DNA of 40,855 bases from an uncultured Bacteroidota bacterium (GTDB lineage Bacteria; Bacteroidota; Bacteroidia; Bacteroidales; P3), in assembly GCA_902762805.1 (NCBI GenBank), contig CACWPQ010000024.1, forward strand, positions 1 to 40,855, given 5' to 3'. The position numbers and the translations under genes were made by a program. The notes below the pieces were generated by a model. That model had not been told where the DNA came from. It made no database searches and saw only the letters and a list, made by a program, of their open reading frames with translations. This document shows, piece by piece, positions 23,569 to 31,907 of this stretch (its first letter is position 1; each line of letters begins with the position of its first letter).

Positions 23569-23630
23569 ATAATTTATTGTATCTTATTTATTGTTGCAGG
23601 TGGGTTTCGGGTGGGGTTCTCTAGGGGAAC

Positions 23631-23703
23631 GGTAGGGGTTCTCTAGGGTAATAGTTCGGCCTTTTCCCATTATTACCCATCGTTGGGTAAATAGGGATAC
23701 TTT
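23631..23703. repeat. 73-bp dispersed element, copy 1
   Basis: Runs from GGTAGGGGTTCTCTAGGG through GGCCTTTTCCCATTATTACCC to a TACTTT end, with the imperfect palindrome TTACCCATCGTTGGGTAA in its right half. Very similar to copies at 34877-34949 and 39849-39921, all in the same orientation. It lies 8 bases behind the glycosyltransferase stop and ahead of ychF. A second partial GGGGTTCTCTAGGGG lies just to its left. Confidence 0.9.
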
Positions 23704-23711
23704 GTTCCTTT

Positions 23712-24644
23712 CTACAGTTCTTTTTCTATGAGATATTGGTTGCGGGTGGGTGAGTTGCGGCAGACGAGTTCGCCGATGAAGCCTGCGAGGAAGAGCATGG
23801 TGCCCATGACGAGGAAGAGCATGGAGAGGTAGAACCAGACGCTGTTGGTGAGCGCGATGCGGCCGCAGATGCGGAGAGCGAGCACAAGGACGAGAGCGAC
23901 AAATCCGAGGAGGAAGGAGAGGGAGCCGATGGCGCCGAAGAAGTGCATGGGCTGTTTGCCGAAGCGGGACATGAACATGATGGACATGAGGTCGAGGTAG
24001 CCGTTGAGGAAGCGGTTCATGCCGAACTTGGTGACGCCGAATTCGCGCTTGCGGTGCTGGACGACCTTCTCGCCTATCTTGGAGAAGCCGGCCCACTTGG
24101 CGATGACGGGGATGTAGCGGTGCATCTCGCCGTAGACCTCGATGCTTTTGACCACGTCGCGGCGATAGGCTTTGAGGCCGCAGTTGAAGTCGTGGAGGTG
24201 GATGCCGGAGAGGTGGCGCGTGGTGGCGTTGAAGAGTTTGGAGGGGATGTTTTTGGCGAGTTTGGAGTCGTAGCGTTTTTTCTTCCAGCCGGATACGAGG
24301 TCGTAGCCGTCGTCGACGATCATGCGGCGGAGCTCGGGCACCTCGTCGGGCGAGTCCTGGAGGTCGGCGTCCATGGTGATGACGACGTCGCCCTGGGCGG
24401 CGGCGAAGCCGGTGTTGAGTGCGGCGGACTTGCCGTAGTTGCGGCGGAACTTGATGCCGCGGTAGGCGGGGTTGGCGGCGTGGAGGTCTTCGATTACCTG
24501 CCAGGAGCCGTCCTTGGAGCCGTCGTCGACCATGACGACTTCGTAGCTGAGACCGTGTTCGCGCATGACGCGGTCGATCCATTCGGCGAGGTGGAGAAGC
24601 GACTCGGCTTCGTTGTAGAGGGGCACTATGATTGAGAGGTCCAT
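23712..24644 (-). CDS. Family 2 glycosyltransferase (DPM1/ArnC-like) with C-terminal membrane helices
   Basis: 310 residues. The GT-A domain begins LSIIVPLYNEAESL, followed by VVMVDDGSKDGS, RRNYGKSAALNTGF, VITMDADLQDSPDE (DAD metal motif) and a QHRKREFGVTKFGMNRFLNG segment, typical of polyprenyl-phosphate mannosyl/glucosyltransferases. Two membrane helices near the C-terminus (about 225-250 and 262-290) anchor it. It probably transfers a sugar from a nucleotide sugar to a lipid carrier for envelope glycan synthesis. The sugar is not readable. A 7-bp repeat array separates it from the DUF4199 gene and a 73-bp element follows its stop. Confidence 0.9.
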   Translation of the reverse strand: MDLSIIVPLYNEAESLLHLAEWIDRVMREHGLSYEVVMVDDGSKDGSWQVIEDLHAANPAYRGIKFRRNYGKSAALNTGFAAAQGDVVITMDADLQDSPDEVPELRRMIVDDGYDLVSGWKKKRYDSKLAKNIPSKLFNATTRHLSGIHLHDFNCGLKAYRRDVVKSIEVYGEMHRYIPVIAKWAGFSKIGEKVVQHRKREFGVTKFGMNRFLNGYLDLMSIMFMSRFGKQPMHFFGAIGSLSFLLGFVALVLVLALRICGRIALTNSVWFYLSMLFLVMGTMLFLAGFIGELVCRNSPTRNQYLIEKEL

Positions 24645-24647
24645 TTT

Positions 24648-24675
24648 TAGGTTAAAGGTTATAGGTTATAGGTTA
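24648..24675 (-). repeat. 7-bp tandem array (unit TAGGTTA), 4 units
   Basis: TAGGTTA, AAGGTTA, TAGGTTA and TAGGTTA, filling the gap between the DUF4199 and glycosyltransferase genes. The last unit supplies the DUF4199 stop codon (24673-24675). Confidence 0.85.
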
Positions 24676-25179
24676 TTGTTTTTGGGGGTTGTCGTTTTTG
24701 AAGAAGACGGCGGCGAGGAAGGCGCCGAAGCAGCCGATGATGGCGAGTTTGACGGCGGCGACGATGGCGGCGAAGGCGGCCCAGTAGTGTATCTGGGGGT
24801 CTTCGGGCGTCACCTCGGCCCCGGTGGTGGCATGGGCGAAGAGGGCGGCCTGCGACGGCACGGCGAGGCCGAAGCCCCAAAGCAGGAGCCCGTAGAGCAG
24901 GCTGGCCACCAGCGACAGGCCGAAGCCGAAGAGCATCAGCTCTTTGAGCGAGGCGCGCTTGTCGGGGAGCGAGTTGCGATAGAGCAACGTCAGCAGGAAG
25001 ACTGCCGCGAGGAGGATGCCGTCGGTGGCGAAGCTTTCCGGCGCCTCGGAGGGCACGCCGAGCAGGTGGCGCACCAGGATGTAGAGGAACAGCAGCACAC
25101 CCGTCAGCAAGCCGCAACGCAGGTAGGCGCGGCGGTAGTTGCCATAGATGGTGGAGTGGTATCGGCGTGGGAATTTCAT
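24673..25179 (-). CDS. DUF4199-family membrane protein
   Basis: 168 residues with four membrane helices (about 20-37, 52-67, 83-105 and 130-160). The layout and the helix 1 phrase YRRAYLRCGLLTGVLLFLY fit the DUF4199 family of Bacteroidota, a small inner-membrane protein of unknown role often beside glycosyltransferase genes. Its start overlaps the AsmA-like stop (ATGA), and its stop codon lies inside a 7-bp repeat array, so its last residues (PQKQ) may have been changed by repeat growth. Confidence 0.7.
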   Translation of the reverse strand: MKFPRRYHSTIYGNYRRAYLRCGLLTGVLLFLYILVRHLLGVPSEAPESFATDGILLAAVFLLTLLYRNSLPDKRASLKELMLFGFGLSLVASLLYGLLLWGFGLAVPSQAALFAHATTGAEVTPEDPQIHYWAAFAAIVAAVKLAIIGCFGAFLAAVFFKNDNPQKQ

Positions 25180-28100
25180 CTGACGTTCTTTTCCAGGGCT
25201 TGACGGATGGCGGCTTTGAGTTCGAGGGCTTTCTTGGAGGCGGCGCCTTTCTTCTCGGGCTTGTAGAAGTCGCCGTAGATGACGGGGCCGAGGGAGATTT
25301 TGGGCGACGAGAGGTTGCCCTTGATGTCAACGCCCACCTTGGCCAGGAGCGGGTTTTTGAGCAGTTCGAGGTGGTAGGCGCAGGTGTTGTCGAGCGTGTG
25401 CTTGCCCGAGGCGCAGATGGCGTAGGAGCCGATGTTGATGAGGAAGGGGAAGACCTCGATTTCCTTGCGGAAGCAGGTCATCTCGACGCTGAGGCTGTCG
25501 ATGCGGATTTTGTCGTCCTTTTCTTTCCACTTCTTGAAGCGCATGAGTTTGGCGATGGAGGCAATGGAGGAGTTGTCCATGAGGACGAGGTCCTGGCCGC
25601 TGATGGCGGCGGAGCCGAGGAGGGTGCTCATCTTGGGCTTGTAGTCGGCGAAGAGGTAGCTCTCGCCGGCGAGGTGGAAGTTGGCGTTGCCGTCGAAGGC
25701 GGCGAGCATGGGGACGAGGGTGTCGACGACGGGGATCATGTCGAGGAGCTCGTCGATCTGGATGTCGAGCAGGTGGAAGTCGATGGCGGCGAAGAGGTCG
25801 TCGGGCTTGGGAGAGCGGTAGAGAGCGGTGAGCTGCATGGTGGCGGCCTTGCAGACGAAACCGATCTGGTCGAGGATGGCCACGCCGTCCTTGACGGTGA
25901 GGCTGCCGGCCACGTCGTTGAGGTCGTTGCCGAAGGCCACGCTGCGCTTGATGTGGGTGTGGAGGGTGACGTCGACGTTCTTGGGTACGATGAAGGGGTT
26001 GGCCTCGGAGGGCACTTTGGATTGCTGTCGCTGCAGCTCGAGGGTGTCGGGGTCGGAGCCGAGGCCGCTGAAGAGGTCCATCAGCTGGTCCACGTCGGCA
26101 TAATTAGAGGTGAAGTTGAGGTCGCCGCGAAGCATGGCCTTGTTGTCGAGCCAGTCCTCGAGGTTGTCGATGGTGCCATAGAGCTCGAAGTCGGAGTGTC
26201 CGAGCTTGACCTGCACCTTGCGGATGTCGGTGTGGGCGCGGTCGTACTTGGCGGAGAGCTGCGAGAGGCGGACGGCGTCGGGGAGCTGTGGCATGTAGAG
26301 CACGGCGCTGTGGGTGGTGAGGTCGGCCACGGGGTTGAAGCGCTTGAGGGGGTCGGTCTGGGTGGAGTCGAGGCGGATGGTGCCCTTGAGGGAGAGCTCG
26401 TCGAGCGAGACCATGGTGGAGTCGAGGTTGGCTTCGGTCTCGCCGACCATGACGACAAAGGCAGCGGCGAGCTGCTCGCGCATCATGTTGTTGACGCCGA
26501 GGCTGATATTGGGCTTGTCGACCGTGGCCACGAGGCCTTTGTTGGGCATCTCAACGCGGAGGCTCGAGCCCTTGATGCGGGCGTCGGCGAGCTTGCTCTT
26601 GTGGAGCTTGGCGGGCAGCTGGAGCGAGAGGTCGAGCGATGGGGCGAGGGCGCGGAGGGTGTCGAAGGTGAGGTCGAGGTCGCGCACCTTGACGGTGCCG
26701 CTGGCCACCATCTTCTCCAGGGCCATCTTTTGCAGCTGGCTCATGCGGAAGTCGACATGGAGGTCGAGGTCGGCCGCGCCTTTGGCGATGGAGAGGGGCA
26801 TGGTGTCCGGCACCATCGGGAGTGCATCCTTGAGGGGGAGGGCGCCGGTGATGTCGGCGTTGATATGCATGTCGCCCGTGAGGTCGTCGGCGCGCCCCCG
26901 GAGAGAGAGCTTGGTGTCGAGCGTGCGGGCGGTGAGGTTGTTGATGACGGCATGGCTCTTTCCTTGTGGGCCGAGGTCGAGGTGGGCGGTGAGGTCGCCG
27001 TTGATACGGCTGACTTTGTAGGGCAGCATGGAGGGCTGGTGGTAGCGGCCGTCGGCGAGGGTGATATGGGCGTCGACGAGCGGTATGGTGGTGTCGGAGA
27101 GGGAGCCCTGCACGGTGGCTTCGAGCTTGGCCTTGCCGTCGAGGTCCATGCCGGCCAAAGGTTTGGTGTAGGCGGCGGGCACGATGGCAAGCAAGGGTTT
27201 GACGGGCCAGGCGCCGTCGGTGGCCAGGGTGAGGTCGAGGGCGGTGGCGACGCTGTCGGAGGGCAGCTGCACGTCGCCGTCGGCCGTGAGGGCGAACTGG
27301 TCGAGCTGCAGCGAGGCTGTGTTGAGGGCGAGCTGCATGCGGCCCAGGTCGGCGATGAAGGGGACCTTGGCCTTGAGGAGGTCGCGTTTCGACTCGCGGA
27401 GGGTGGCGTTGACCATGTCGATGCCGGCGGCTTGGAGGGTGCCGCTGCCGAGGGTGAGGTCGAGGAGGCCGGAGAGGAGGCTGGTGCTGCCGTCGCCTTT
27501 GAGCGAAGCGGCGAGGTCGGCGAGGTCGGCGTCGAGGGTGGTGCGGCCGGCCGTGTCGGTCATGCGGACAGCGAGGTGCCGGGTGCCGAGCGAGGCTTTG
27601 GCGTCGAGGCTTTCGTCGCGCATGCCACCTTTGGCATCGAGTTCGAGGCCGCGGATCAGCGCGCCGAGGGTGTGGCGGCCGGTGGCGGTGTCCACCATGG
27701 CGAGGGCTATATGCTGGCTGCCGAGGGTGAGGTCGGCGTCGATGTCGTTGTTGCGAAGCGAGCCTTTGAGGGTGAGGCCGAGGTCTTGGACGGTGGCGTC
27801 GAGGCCGCTGCGCTGGTCGAGGTAGCGGGCATTGAGGGCGCTGACCTTGACCTTCTCGATGTCGATGTGTTCGGGGAGCGAGGAAGTAGAGTCGGTAGCG
27901 GTGGTGTCGGAGGAGGGAAAGATGTCGAAGTTGGTGCTACCGTCGCGGGCGATGAAGAGGGTGGCGTCGGCATCGTCGAGGAGCACCTGGTGCACCTTGA
28001 TACTACGGTCAGAGAGGAAAGCTTTGACGTCGAGCCCCACGGTGAGGGAGGCGATGCGTGCCAGGGTGTCGGAGGGTGCGCCGGGGGTGGGGTTGACGAG

Positions 28101-28328
28101 GTAGACGTTCTCGACCTTGAGGCCTGCGTCGGGGAAGGTGGAGAGGAGGGTGAGGTCGACGCGGTCGAAGTGGGTCTCGCAGGCGATATAGTCGGAGGCG
28201 AGCCGGTTGACGATTTTGGTGAGGCGGCTGGGGGTGAAGACGAGGTACATGGCCACGGCGACCACGACCACCACCAGGCCCAGCAGCGAGCCCAGCGAGA
28301 TGAGTGCTATTTTCCAACCTTTTTTCAT
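25176..28328 (-). CDS. AsmA-family inner-membrane-anchored envelope protein
   Basis: 1050 residues. One N-terminal membrane helix (about 7-30) is followed by the AsmA domain start FTPSRLTKIVNRLASDYI and FDRVDLTLLSTFPDAGLKVENV. The long middle part is repetitive beta-structure with amphipathic strands (forms such as LDLTLATDGAW and DLDLHVDFRM). The C-terminal part has CRKEIEVFPFLINIGSYAI and YHLELLKNPLLAKVGVDIKG, typical of AsmA C-termini. AsmA/TamB-type proteins form periplasmic grooves that carry phospholipids towards the outer membrane or affect its assembly. The start lies one base after the stop of the lipoprotein gene. A very long antisense frame covers this gene but is a by-product of its base composition. 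Confidence 0.9.
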   Translation of the reverse strand: MKKGWKIALISLGSLLGLVVVVVAVAMYLVFTPSRLTKIVNRLASDYIACETHFDRVDLTLLSTFPDAGLKVENVYLVNPTPGAPSDTLARIASLTVGLDVKAFLSDRSIKVHQVLLDDADATLFIARDGSTNFDIFPSSDTTATDSTSSLPEHIDIEKVKVSALNARYLDQRSGLDATVQDLGLTLKGSLRNNDIDADLTLGSQHIALAMVDTATGRHTLGALIRGLELDAKGGMRDESLDAKASLGTRHLAVRMTDTAGRTTLDADLADLAASLKGDGSTSLLSGLLDLTLGSGTLQAAGIDMVNATLRESKRDLLKAKVPFIADLGRMQLALNTASLQLDQFALTADGDVQLPSDSVATALDLTLATDGAWPVKPLLAIVPAAYTKPLAGMDLDGKAKLEATVQGSLSDTTIPLVDAHITLADGRYHQPSMLPYKVSRINGDLTAHLDLGPQGKSHAVINNLTARTLDTKLSLRGRADDLTGDMHINADITGALPLKDALPMVPDTMPLSIAKGAADLDLHVDFRMSQLQKMALEKMVASGTVKVRDLDLTFDTLRALAPSLDLSLQLPAKLHKSKLADARIKGSSLRVEMPNKGLVATVDKPNISLGVNNMMREQLAAAFVVMVGETEANLDSTMVSLDELSLKGTIRLDSTQTDPLKRFNPVADLTTHSAVLYMPQLPDAVRLSQLSAKYDRAHTDIRKVQVKLGHSDFELYGTIDNLEDWLDNKAMLRGDLNFTSNYADVDQLMDLFSGLGSDPDTLELQRQQSKVPSEANPFIVPKNVDVTLHTHIKRSVAFGNDLNDVAGSLTVKDGVAILDQIGFVCKAATMQLTALYRSPKPDDLFAAIDFHLLDIQIDELLDMIPVVDTLVPMLAAFDGNANFHLAGESYLFADYKPKMSTLLGSAAISGQDLVLMDNSSIASIAKLMRFKKWKEKDDKIRIDSLSVEMTCFRKEIEVFPFLINIGSYAICASGKHTLDNTCAYHLELLKNPLLAKVGVDIKGNLSSPKISLGPVIYGDFYKPEKKGAASKKALELKAAIRQALEKNVR

Positions 28329-28329
28329 G

Positions 28330-28704
28330 CTAGTTCACTTTGCTATAGGTGGAGGTGGTGCCGTAGGCGTCTTTCCACTTCATGGAGTTGGAGGTGATTT
28401 CCTTGATGGTGTAGACCTTGGGGACCATCTGGTTGTCCTGCTCGCCGCGGAACCAGTGGGTGAGTTCGTCGCGGTCGAGCTGCCAGGTATAGGTGAGGTT
28501 GGTGGTCTCTTCGGTCTTGCCCTCGCTCTCGTCCCAGGTGGCGCCGGAGCCGGAGTCGTAGTAGCGCCAGTACTCCTGGGTGCCCACTTTGAGCCACTTG
28601 CCGTGGAGCATGGCGGGGTCTACGTCGATATGAGTCTCTTCGGGGAAGCAGGCCGCGAAGAGTGGCGAGAGGAGGAGGGCGAGGAGGAGGCGTCTGTGTT
28701 TCAT
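28330..28704 (-). CDS. Small lipoprotein
   Basis: 124 residues from MKHRRLLL, chosen because a lipoprotein signal follows directly (LLALLLSPLFAAC, cysteine at residue 19). The longer frame upstream is the wrong frame of hpt. The mature part contains GKWLKVGTQEYWRYYDSGSGATW and TWQLDRDELTHWF, resembling lipocalin-like or DUF4923-type small lipoproteins of Bacteroidales that begin with a HGKWxxxx phrase. The start is 4 bases after the hpt stop. Function unknown. Confidence 0.75.
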   Translation of the reverse strand: MKHRRLLLALLLSPLFAACFPEETHIDVDPAMLHGKWLKVGTQEYWRYYDSGSGATWDESEGKTEETTNLTYTWQLDRDELTHWFRGEQDNQMVPKVYTIKEITSNSMKWKDAYGTTSTYSKVN

Positions 28705-28708
28705 GGTG

Positions 28709-29239
28709 CTATTGCTGGTCGAGGACATAAATCTCTTTGAGGTTGCGGCCGAGCTGGTCGTAGTCGAGGCCGTAGCCGACGATGAATTCGTTGCCGATGG
28801 GGCGGCCGATGTAGTCGATGCGGTAGTCGCCGCGGAAGGCGTCGGGCTTGAAGAAGAGAGCGCAGACGGCGACGGAGGCGGGCTCGAGGGCGCGGGCGTC
28901 GGCGAGGATGCGCTGGATGGTGAGGCCGCTGTCGACGACATCCTCGACGATGAGGAGGTGGCGTCCGCGGATGTCGGGGCTGAGAGGGAGCTGGCACTGG
29001 ACGGTGCCGGTGGAGGCGAGGCCTGAATAGGAGGCATAGCGGATGAAGGATACTTCGCAGGGGAGGGTGAGGCGTCGGACGAGGTCGGCACCGAACATGA
29101 AGGCGCCGGTGAGGATGGGGCTGACCACGAGATGGCGGCCTGCATAGTCGGCACTGATGCGGGCGGCGAGGTCGGCCACGAGGGCTTGCAGTTCGGCCTC
29201 GGGGATGAAGGGGCGGAAGTGGAGGTCTTTAATCTGCAT
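28709..29239 (-). CDS. hpt: Hypoxanthine phosphoribosyltransferase
   Basis: 176 residues, normal family length. PRPP-binding motif LLIVEDVVDSGLTI (95-108), VSPILTGAFMFGADLVRRL near the N-terminus, then FFKPDAF (purine-contacting region) and the hood-type YIGRPIGNEFIVGYGLDYD. It joins hypoxanthine or guanine with PRPP for purine salvage in the cytoplasm. Its start overlaps the end of the SUMF1-type gene by 11 bases. It shares an operon with pyrE, another PRPP-using enzyme. Confidence 0.95.
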   Translation of the reverse strand: MQIKDLHFRPFIPEAELQALVADLAARISADYAGRHLVVSPILTGAFMFGADLVRRLTLPCEVSFIRYASYSGLASTGTVQCQLPLSPDIRGRHLLIVEDVVDSGLTIQRILADARALEPASVAVCALFFKPDAFRGDYRIDYIGRPIGNEFIVGYGLDYDQLGRNLKEIYVLDQQ

Positions 29240-30017
29240 GGTCGGGTTCCATTACGAGTCTGAAGCCAAAGAGTTCGTAGCGTCCGGAGGGTATGTACCA
29301 GCCGCGGTCGTAGACGGTGCAGGCGGAGGAGGTGCTGTTGTAGTGGCCGCCGCGGAGCACGCGGTGCTCGCCTTCGGCGGGGCCGCGGGGGTTGGCCTGG
29401 GCCTCGGCGGGGTACTCCCCTACCCAGTCGAGGCACCATTCGGCGACGTTGCCGGCCATGTCGTAGAGTCCCAGCTCGTTGGGTTGCTGCTGGGCCACGG
29501 GGTGGGTGGAGCCTTTGCTGTTGACGCAGTACCATGCGGCGCGGTCGAGCCCGTGGCGGTCGCAGCCGGGGAAGGGCTGTCGGCGCGAAGCCTGCGCGCC
29601 GCGGGCGGCATATTCCCATTCGGCCTCGGTGGGGAGGCGGAAGCGGCGTCCGGTCATCTGGCTGAGGAGGAGGGCGAACTGGCGGGCTTCGTCCCAGGTG
29701 ACGCTCTCGACGGGATGGGTCGGGGTGGCGTTGAACTTGGAGGGGTTGGAGCCCATGACGGCCTGGTAGAGCTGCTGGGTGACCTCGCAGCGGGCGATGT
29801 AGTAGGGGCCCACGGTGACGGGGTGCTCGGGGCGTGCGGACTGGTAGTTGTATTTCACGCCGCGTGCCTGGTTGCTGCCCATAGTGAAGGTGCCGCCGGG
29901 GACATAGACGAGCTCCACTTCGACGCCTTCGGCCACGCGGACGGTCAGGACGCTGTCCTGCGCGGCGAGGGTGGCGGCAGCCAACCAGAGACCCATTATG
30001 AGCAAGAGGCGGTGCAT
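29229..30017 (-). CDS. SUMF1/formylglycine-generating-enzyme-like secreted protein
   Basis: 262 residues with a signal peptide (MHRLLLIMGLWLAAATLAAQ). The rest is an FGE-sulfatase domain: FTMGSNQARG, HPVTVGPYYIARCEVTQQLYQAVMG, NPSKFN, PVESVTWDEARQFA, RLPTEAEWEYAARG, LYDMAGNVAEWCLDW, HRVLRGGHYN and FGFRLV. Real formylglycine generators need a Cys pair near the C-terminal RxGR-type segment; here RVLRGGHYNSTSSAC has only one nearby Cys, so a binding or structural role is as likely as oxidation of sulfatases. Such domains also occur in GldK/GldJ-type T9SS lipoproteins, but no lipobox is seen here. It lies 4 bases after pyrE and overlaps hpt. Confidence 0.85.
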   Translation of the reverse strand: MHRLLLIMGLWLAAATLAAQDSVLTVRVAEGVEVELVYVPGGTFTMGSNQARGVKYNYQSARPEHPVTVGPYYIARCEVTQQLYQAVMGSNPSKFNATPTHPVESVTWDEARQFALLLSQMTGRRFRLPTEAEWEYAARGAQASRRQPFPGCDRHGLDRAAWYCVNSKGSTHPVAQQQPNELGLYDMAGNVAEWCLDWVGEYPAEAQANPRGPAEGEHRVLRGGHYNSTSSACTVYDRGWYIPSGRYELFGFRLVMEPDHAD

Positions 30018-30021
30018 CGGC

Positions 30022-30672
30022 CTACATGTGTTCTTCGCTCCAGCGCTCGGGGTTCTGGCGCCAGGCGGCGAGGCTGTCGAAGTCCTGCGGGCGGACGTAT
30101 TCGTGCTTCTGTGCCACCTGGACGAGGGTGTCGTAGTCGGTGAGGGTGAAGAGGTCGACCTCTTCGGCTTTGAAGTTGTCGGCGGCGACCTGTAGGCCGT
30201 AGGTGAAGATGGCGGCCATGCCTTTGACGATGCAGCCTTTCTCGCGCAGGGCGCGGACGGCGATGAGGGAGCTCTTGCCGGTGGAGACGAGGTCTTCGAT
30301 TACCACGACGGACTGTCCGCTGTGGATTTCGCCCTCGATTTGGTTGGTCAGGCCGTGGCTCTTCTGCTCGGAGCGGACGTAGACGAAGGGTTTGCCCAGT
30401 TCCTGGGCCACGAGAGCGCCCTGGGCGATGCCGCCGGTGGCCACGCCGGCGATGACGTCGACGTCGCCCCACTGGTCGGTTACAATTTCCGAGAAGCGCT
30501 GACGGATGAAGGTGCGGATTTCGGGATAGGACAACGTGACACGGTTGTCGCAATAGATGGGCGATTTTCGTCCTGAAGCCCATGTGAAAGGATGCTCGTT
30601 GTTGAGCTTTACTGCTTTCACTTTCAGTAAGAATTCGGCAGTCTGTGCTGCCATGTCGGTGTTGTTAATCAT
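30022..30672 (-). CDS. pyrE: Orotate phosphoribosyltransferase
   Basis: 216 residues from MINNTDMAAQ. This start is chosen because a promoter box lies just 4 bases upstream; longer frames would read through the promoter. Motifs: NEHPFTWASGRKSPIYCDNR (orotate/PRPP loop region), IAGVATGGIAQGA, YVRSEQKSHGL (flexible loop Lys) and the PRPP motif VVVIEDLVSTGKSS. It converts orotate and PRPP to OMP in pyrimidine synthesis. It is the first gene of a six-gene operon running to DUF4199. The transcript may be leaderless, given the promoter position. Confidence 0.96.
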   Translation of the reverse strand: MINNTDMAAQTAEFLLKVKAVKLNNEHPFTWASGRKSPIYCDNRVTLSYPEIRTFIRQRFSEIVTDQWGDVDVIAGVATGGIAQGALVAQELGKPFVYVRSEQKSHGLTNQIEGEIHSGQSVVVIEDLVSTGKSSLIAVRALREKGCIVKGMAAIFTYGLQVAADNFKAEEVDLFTLTDYDTLVQVAQKHEYVRPQDFDSLAAWRQNPERWSEEHM

Positions 30673-30676
30673 GGTG

Positions 30677-30684
30677 CAAAGATA
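30677..30684 (-). promoter_or_regulatory. Bacteroidota -7 box (TATCTTTG) abutting the pyrE start
   Basis: TATCTTTG on the - strand, with only GCACC-type spacing (4 bases) to the ATG at 30672. The start of transcription would fall at or very near the A of the ATG. An A/T-rich stretch with TTTTTTAATATA-like bases lies upstream. Confidence 0.65.
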
Positions 30685-31088
30685 CGCCTTTTTTTTAATA
30701 TATAGTGAAAATATAAAAAGATTTTTCAACAGCCTGCCGCGCCCCGCCGGCGGCGGGGCGGCAGAAAAAAAGTGAAAAACTCCAATTTTGAAAAAATATA
30801 ATGGCATGACAAGCGGCTGATATACAGCATATTGAATGCTACCTCTTCTTCCCATGTTCTTCAATGGTAGGTGATGGGGGGCAATAAAACAAAAATTGTG
30901 GCGTTGTAGGGGTATTGGAACGGCGAAGGACTCGAATTATGCGAAGGGCTGGCGCGGTCAAAATTTGGGGCAGATTACCCGAATGCGCAGTGCGATGGAG
31001 ATTCGAGTAATTGGCTGGAAATTAAAATGGTAAACAAATTCGCGTAATTCGAAAAATTAGCCGTTAAAACAAAAAAATACACAGCAGT
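30685..31088. other. Intergenic region between pyrE and the DUF6266 gene
   Basis: No gene found. It holds a GC-rich hairpin at 30734-30764 (CTGCC/GGCAG outer stem, GCCCCGCC/GGCGGGGC inner stem, 2-base bulge) next to seven A residues on the + strand, which is the wrong side for a terminator. Two matching segments, CGAATTATGCGAA (about 30934) and TTCGCGTAATTCG (about 31038), are near inverted copies. No TAnnTTTG box was seen for the DUF6266 gene. Confidence 0.6.
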
Positions 31089-31880
31089 ATGGCAAAGTTA
31101 GAGCAGGGCATCCTCGGGCCGTTCCGGGGAAAGGTGGGTACCGTGGTGGGGTACCTTTGGCGCGGCAAGCAGGTCGTAAGGGCCTACCGCAGGGAGATCA
31201 ATTATCCGAACACCGAGAGTCAACAGGCTGAGAGGGAGTGGTTTGTGGGGATGGTGCGGTTCGCGGCGACGGCGCGGCAGGCGCTGCTGCTGGGATTGAG
31301 AGAGAAGGCGTCGAGGGAGGGGATGACGGAGGGGAACGCGTTTGTGAGGATGAACAAAGATTGTTTCGGTAGGGACGCGGCACGCCGCGTCCGTACAGGG
31401 ATTGACTATGAACGCATTCGCATTGCGGAGGGAGCTGCGGCGCCGGTGCGGTTCACTACGGCGAGTGTGGATGAGGACAATGTGCTGCGCGTTGATTTCG
31501 AGAAGAATAGCGGGATGACGCGGGCGAAGGGGCGAGACAGGGTGTATGTGTATGTGTACAATGTGGATACGCGGGAGGGGCTCCTCTCCCACCCTGCCGA
31601 GCGGCGGCGGGGACAGCTAGAGATGCAGCTGCCGGAGGGGTGGAATGAGCGGAATGTCAGGATGTGGGGTTTTGTTGTGGACAGCGAAGGACGGGCGAGC
31701 GTGTCGCAATTTGTGCCGATGGTGGATGCCATGGCAGAGGAGGGCGATGAGTTCGCTGTGGTCGAGCGCCCCGATGGGGACTCCGATTTGATTTCAGCCA
31801 CCACAAAGGAGGTCACCCCAGATACAACATTTTATCAAGTCAAACGCATAAAAAACAAAGAAATATTTGTTTTCGGCTAG
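31089..31880 (+). CDS. DUF6266-family protein
   Basis: 263 residues. The N-terminal GPFRGKVGTVVGYLWRGKQVVRA and INYPNTESQQAEREWF fit the DUF6266 family of Bacteroidota, proteins with no known function that often look like phage or surface-assembly components. The second half has beta-rich segments with DRVYVYVYNVDTREGL. No signal peptide or membrane helix is seen. Between MNKDCF and DYERIRIA lies an insert GRDAARRVRTGI, coded by a 28-bp palindrome (31369-31396), probably an acquired mobile hairpin. It faces the cyuA gene convergently, 27 bases apart. Confidence 0.7.
   Translation: MAKLEQGILGPFRGKVGTVVGYLWRGKQVVRAYRREINYPNTESQQAEREWFVGMVRFAATARQALLLGLREKASREGMTEGNAFVRMNKDCFGRDAARRVRTGIDYERIRIAEGAAAPVRFTTASVDEDNVLRVDFEKNSGMTRAKGRDRVYVYVYNVDTREGLLSHPAERRRGQLEMQLPEGWNERNVRMWGFVVDSEGRASVSQFVPMVDAMAEEGDEFAVVERPDGDSDLISATTKEVTPDTTFYQVKRIKNKEIFVFG
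31369..31396. repeat. GC-rich palindrome inserted in the DUF6266 gene
   Basis: Arms GGACGCGGC and GCCGCGTCC around AC, extended by GTA and TAC after one mismatch on each side. It codes for RDAARRVR-like residues, which interrupt an otherwise family-like stretch. Confidence 0.75.
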
Positions 31881-31907
31881 AGCTGCGCCGAGCAAGCCGA
31901 GCGATTG

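Noticed and set aside
25167..28397. A 1076-codon frame on the + strand opposite the AsmA gene
   Set aside because: Its composition (Val/Glu/Gly/Asp/His-rich) is what GC-rich codons give in antisense; no motifs, and the - strand AsmA gene is well supported. The same applies to the other long + strand frames between 17.7 and 39.7 kb.
28330..29619. A 429-codon frame extending the small lipoprotein gene upstream
   Set aside because: The upper part is the wrong frame of hpt and the SUMF1-type gene; the lipoprotein signal at 28704 fixes the real start.
30734..30764. Terminator upstream of pyrE
   Set aside because: A strong GC hairpin, but neither strand has a T-run behind it and it lies upstream of the pyrE promoter with no gene ending there.
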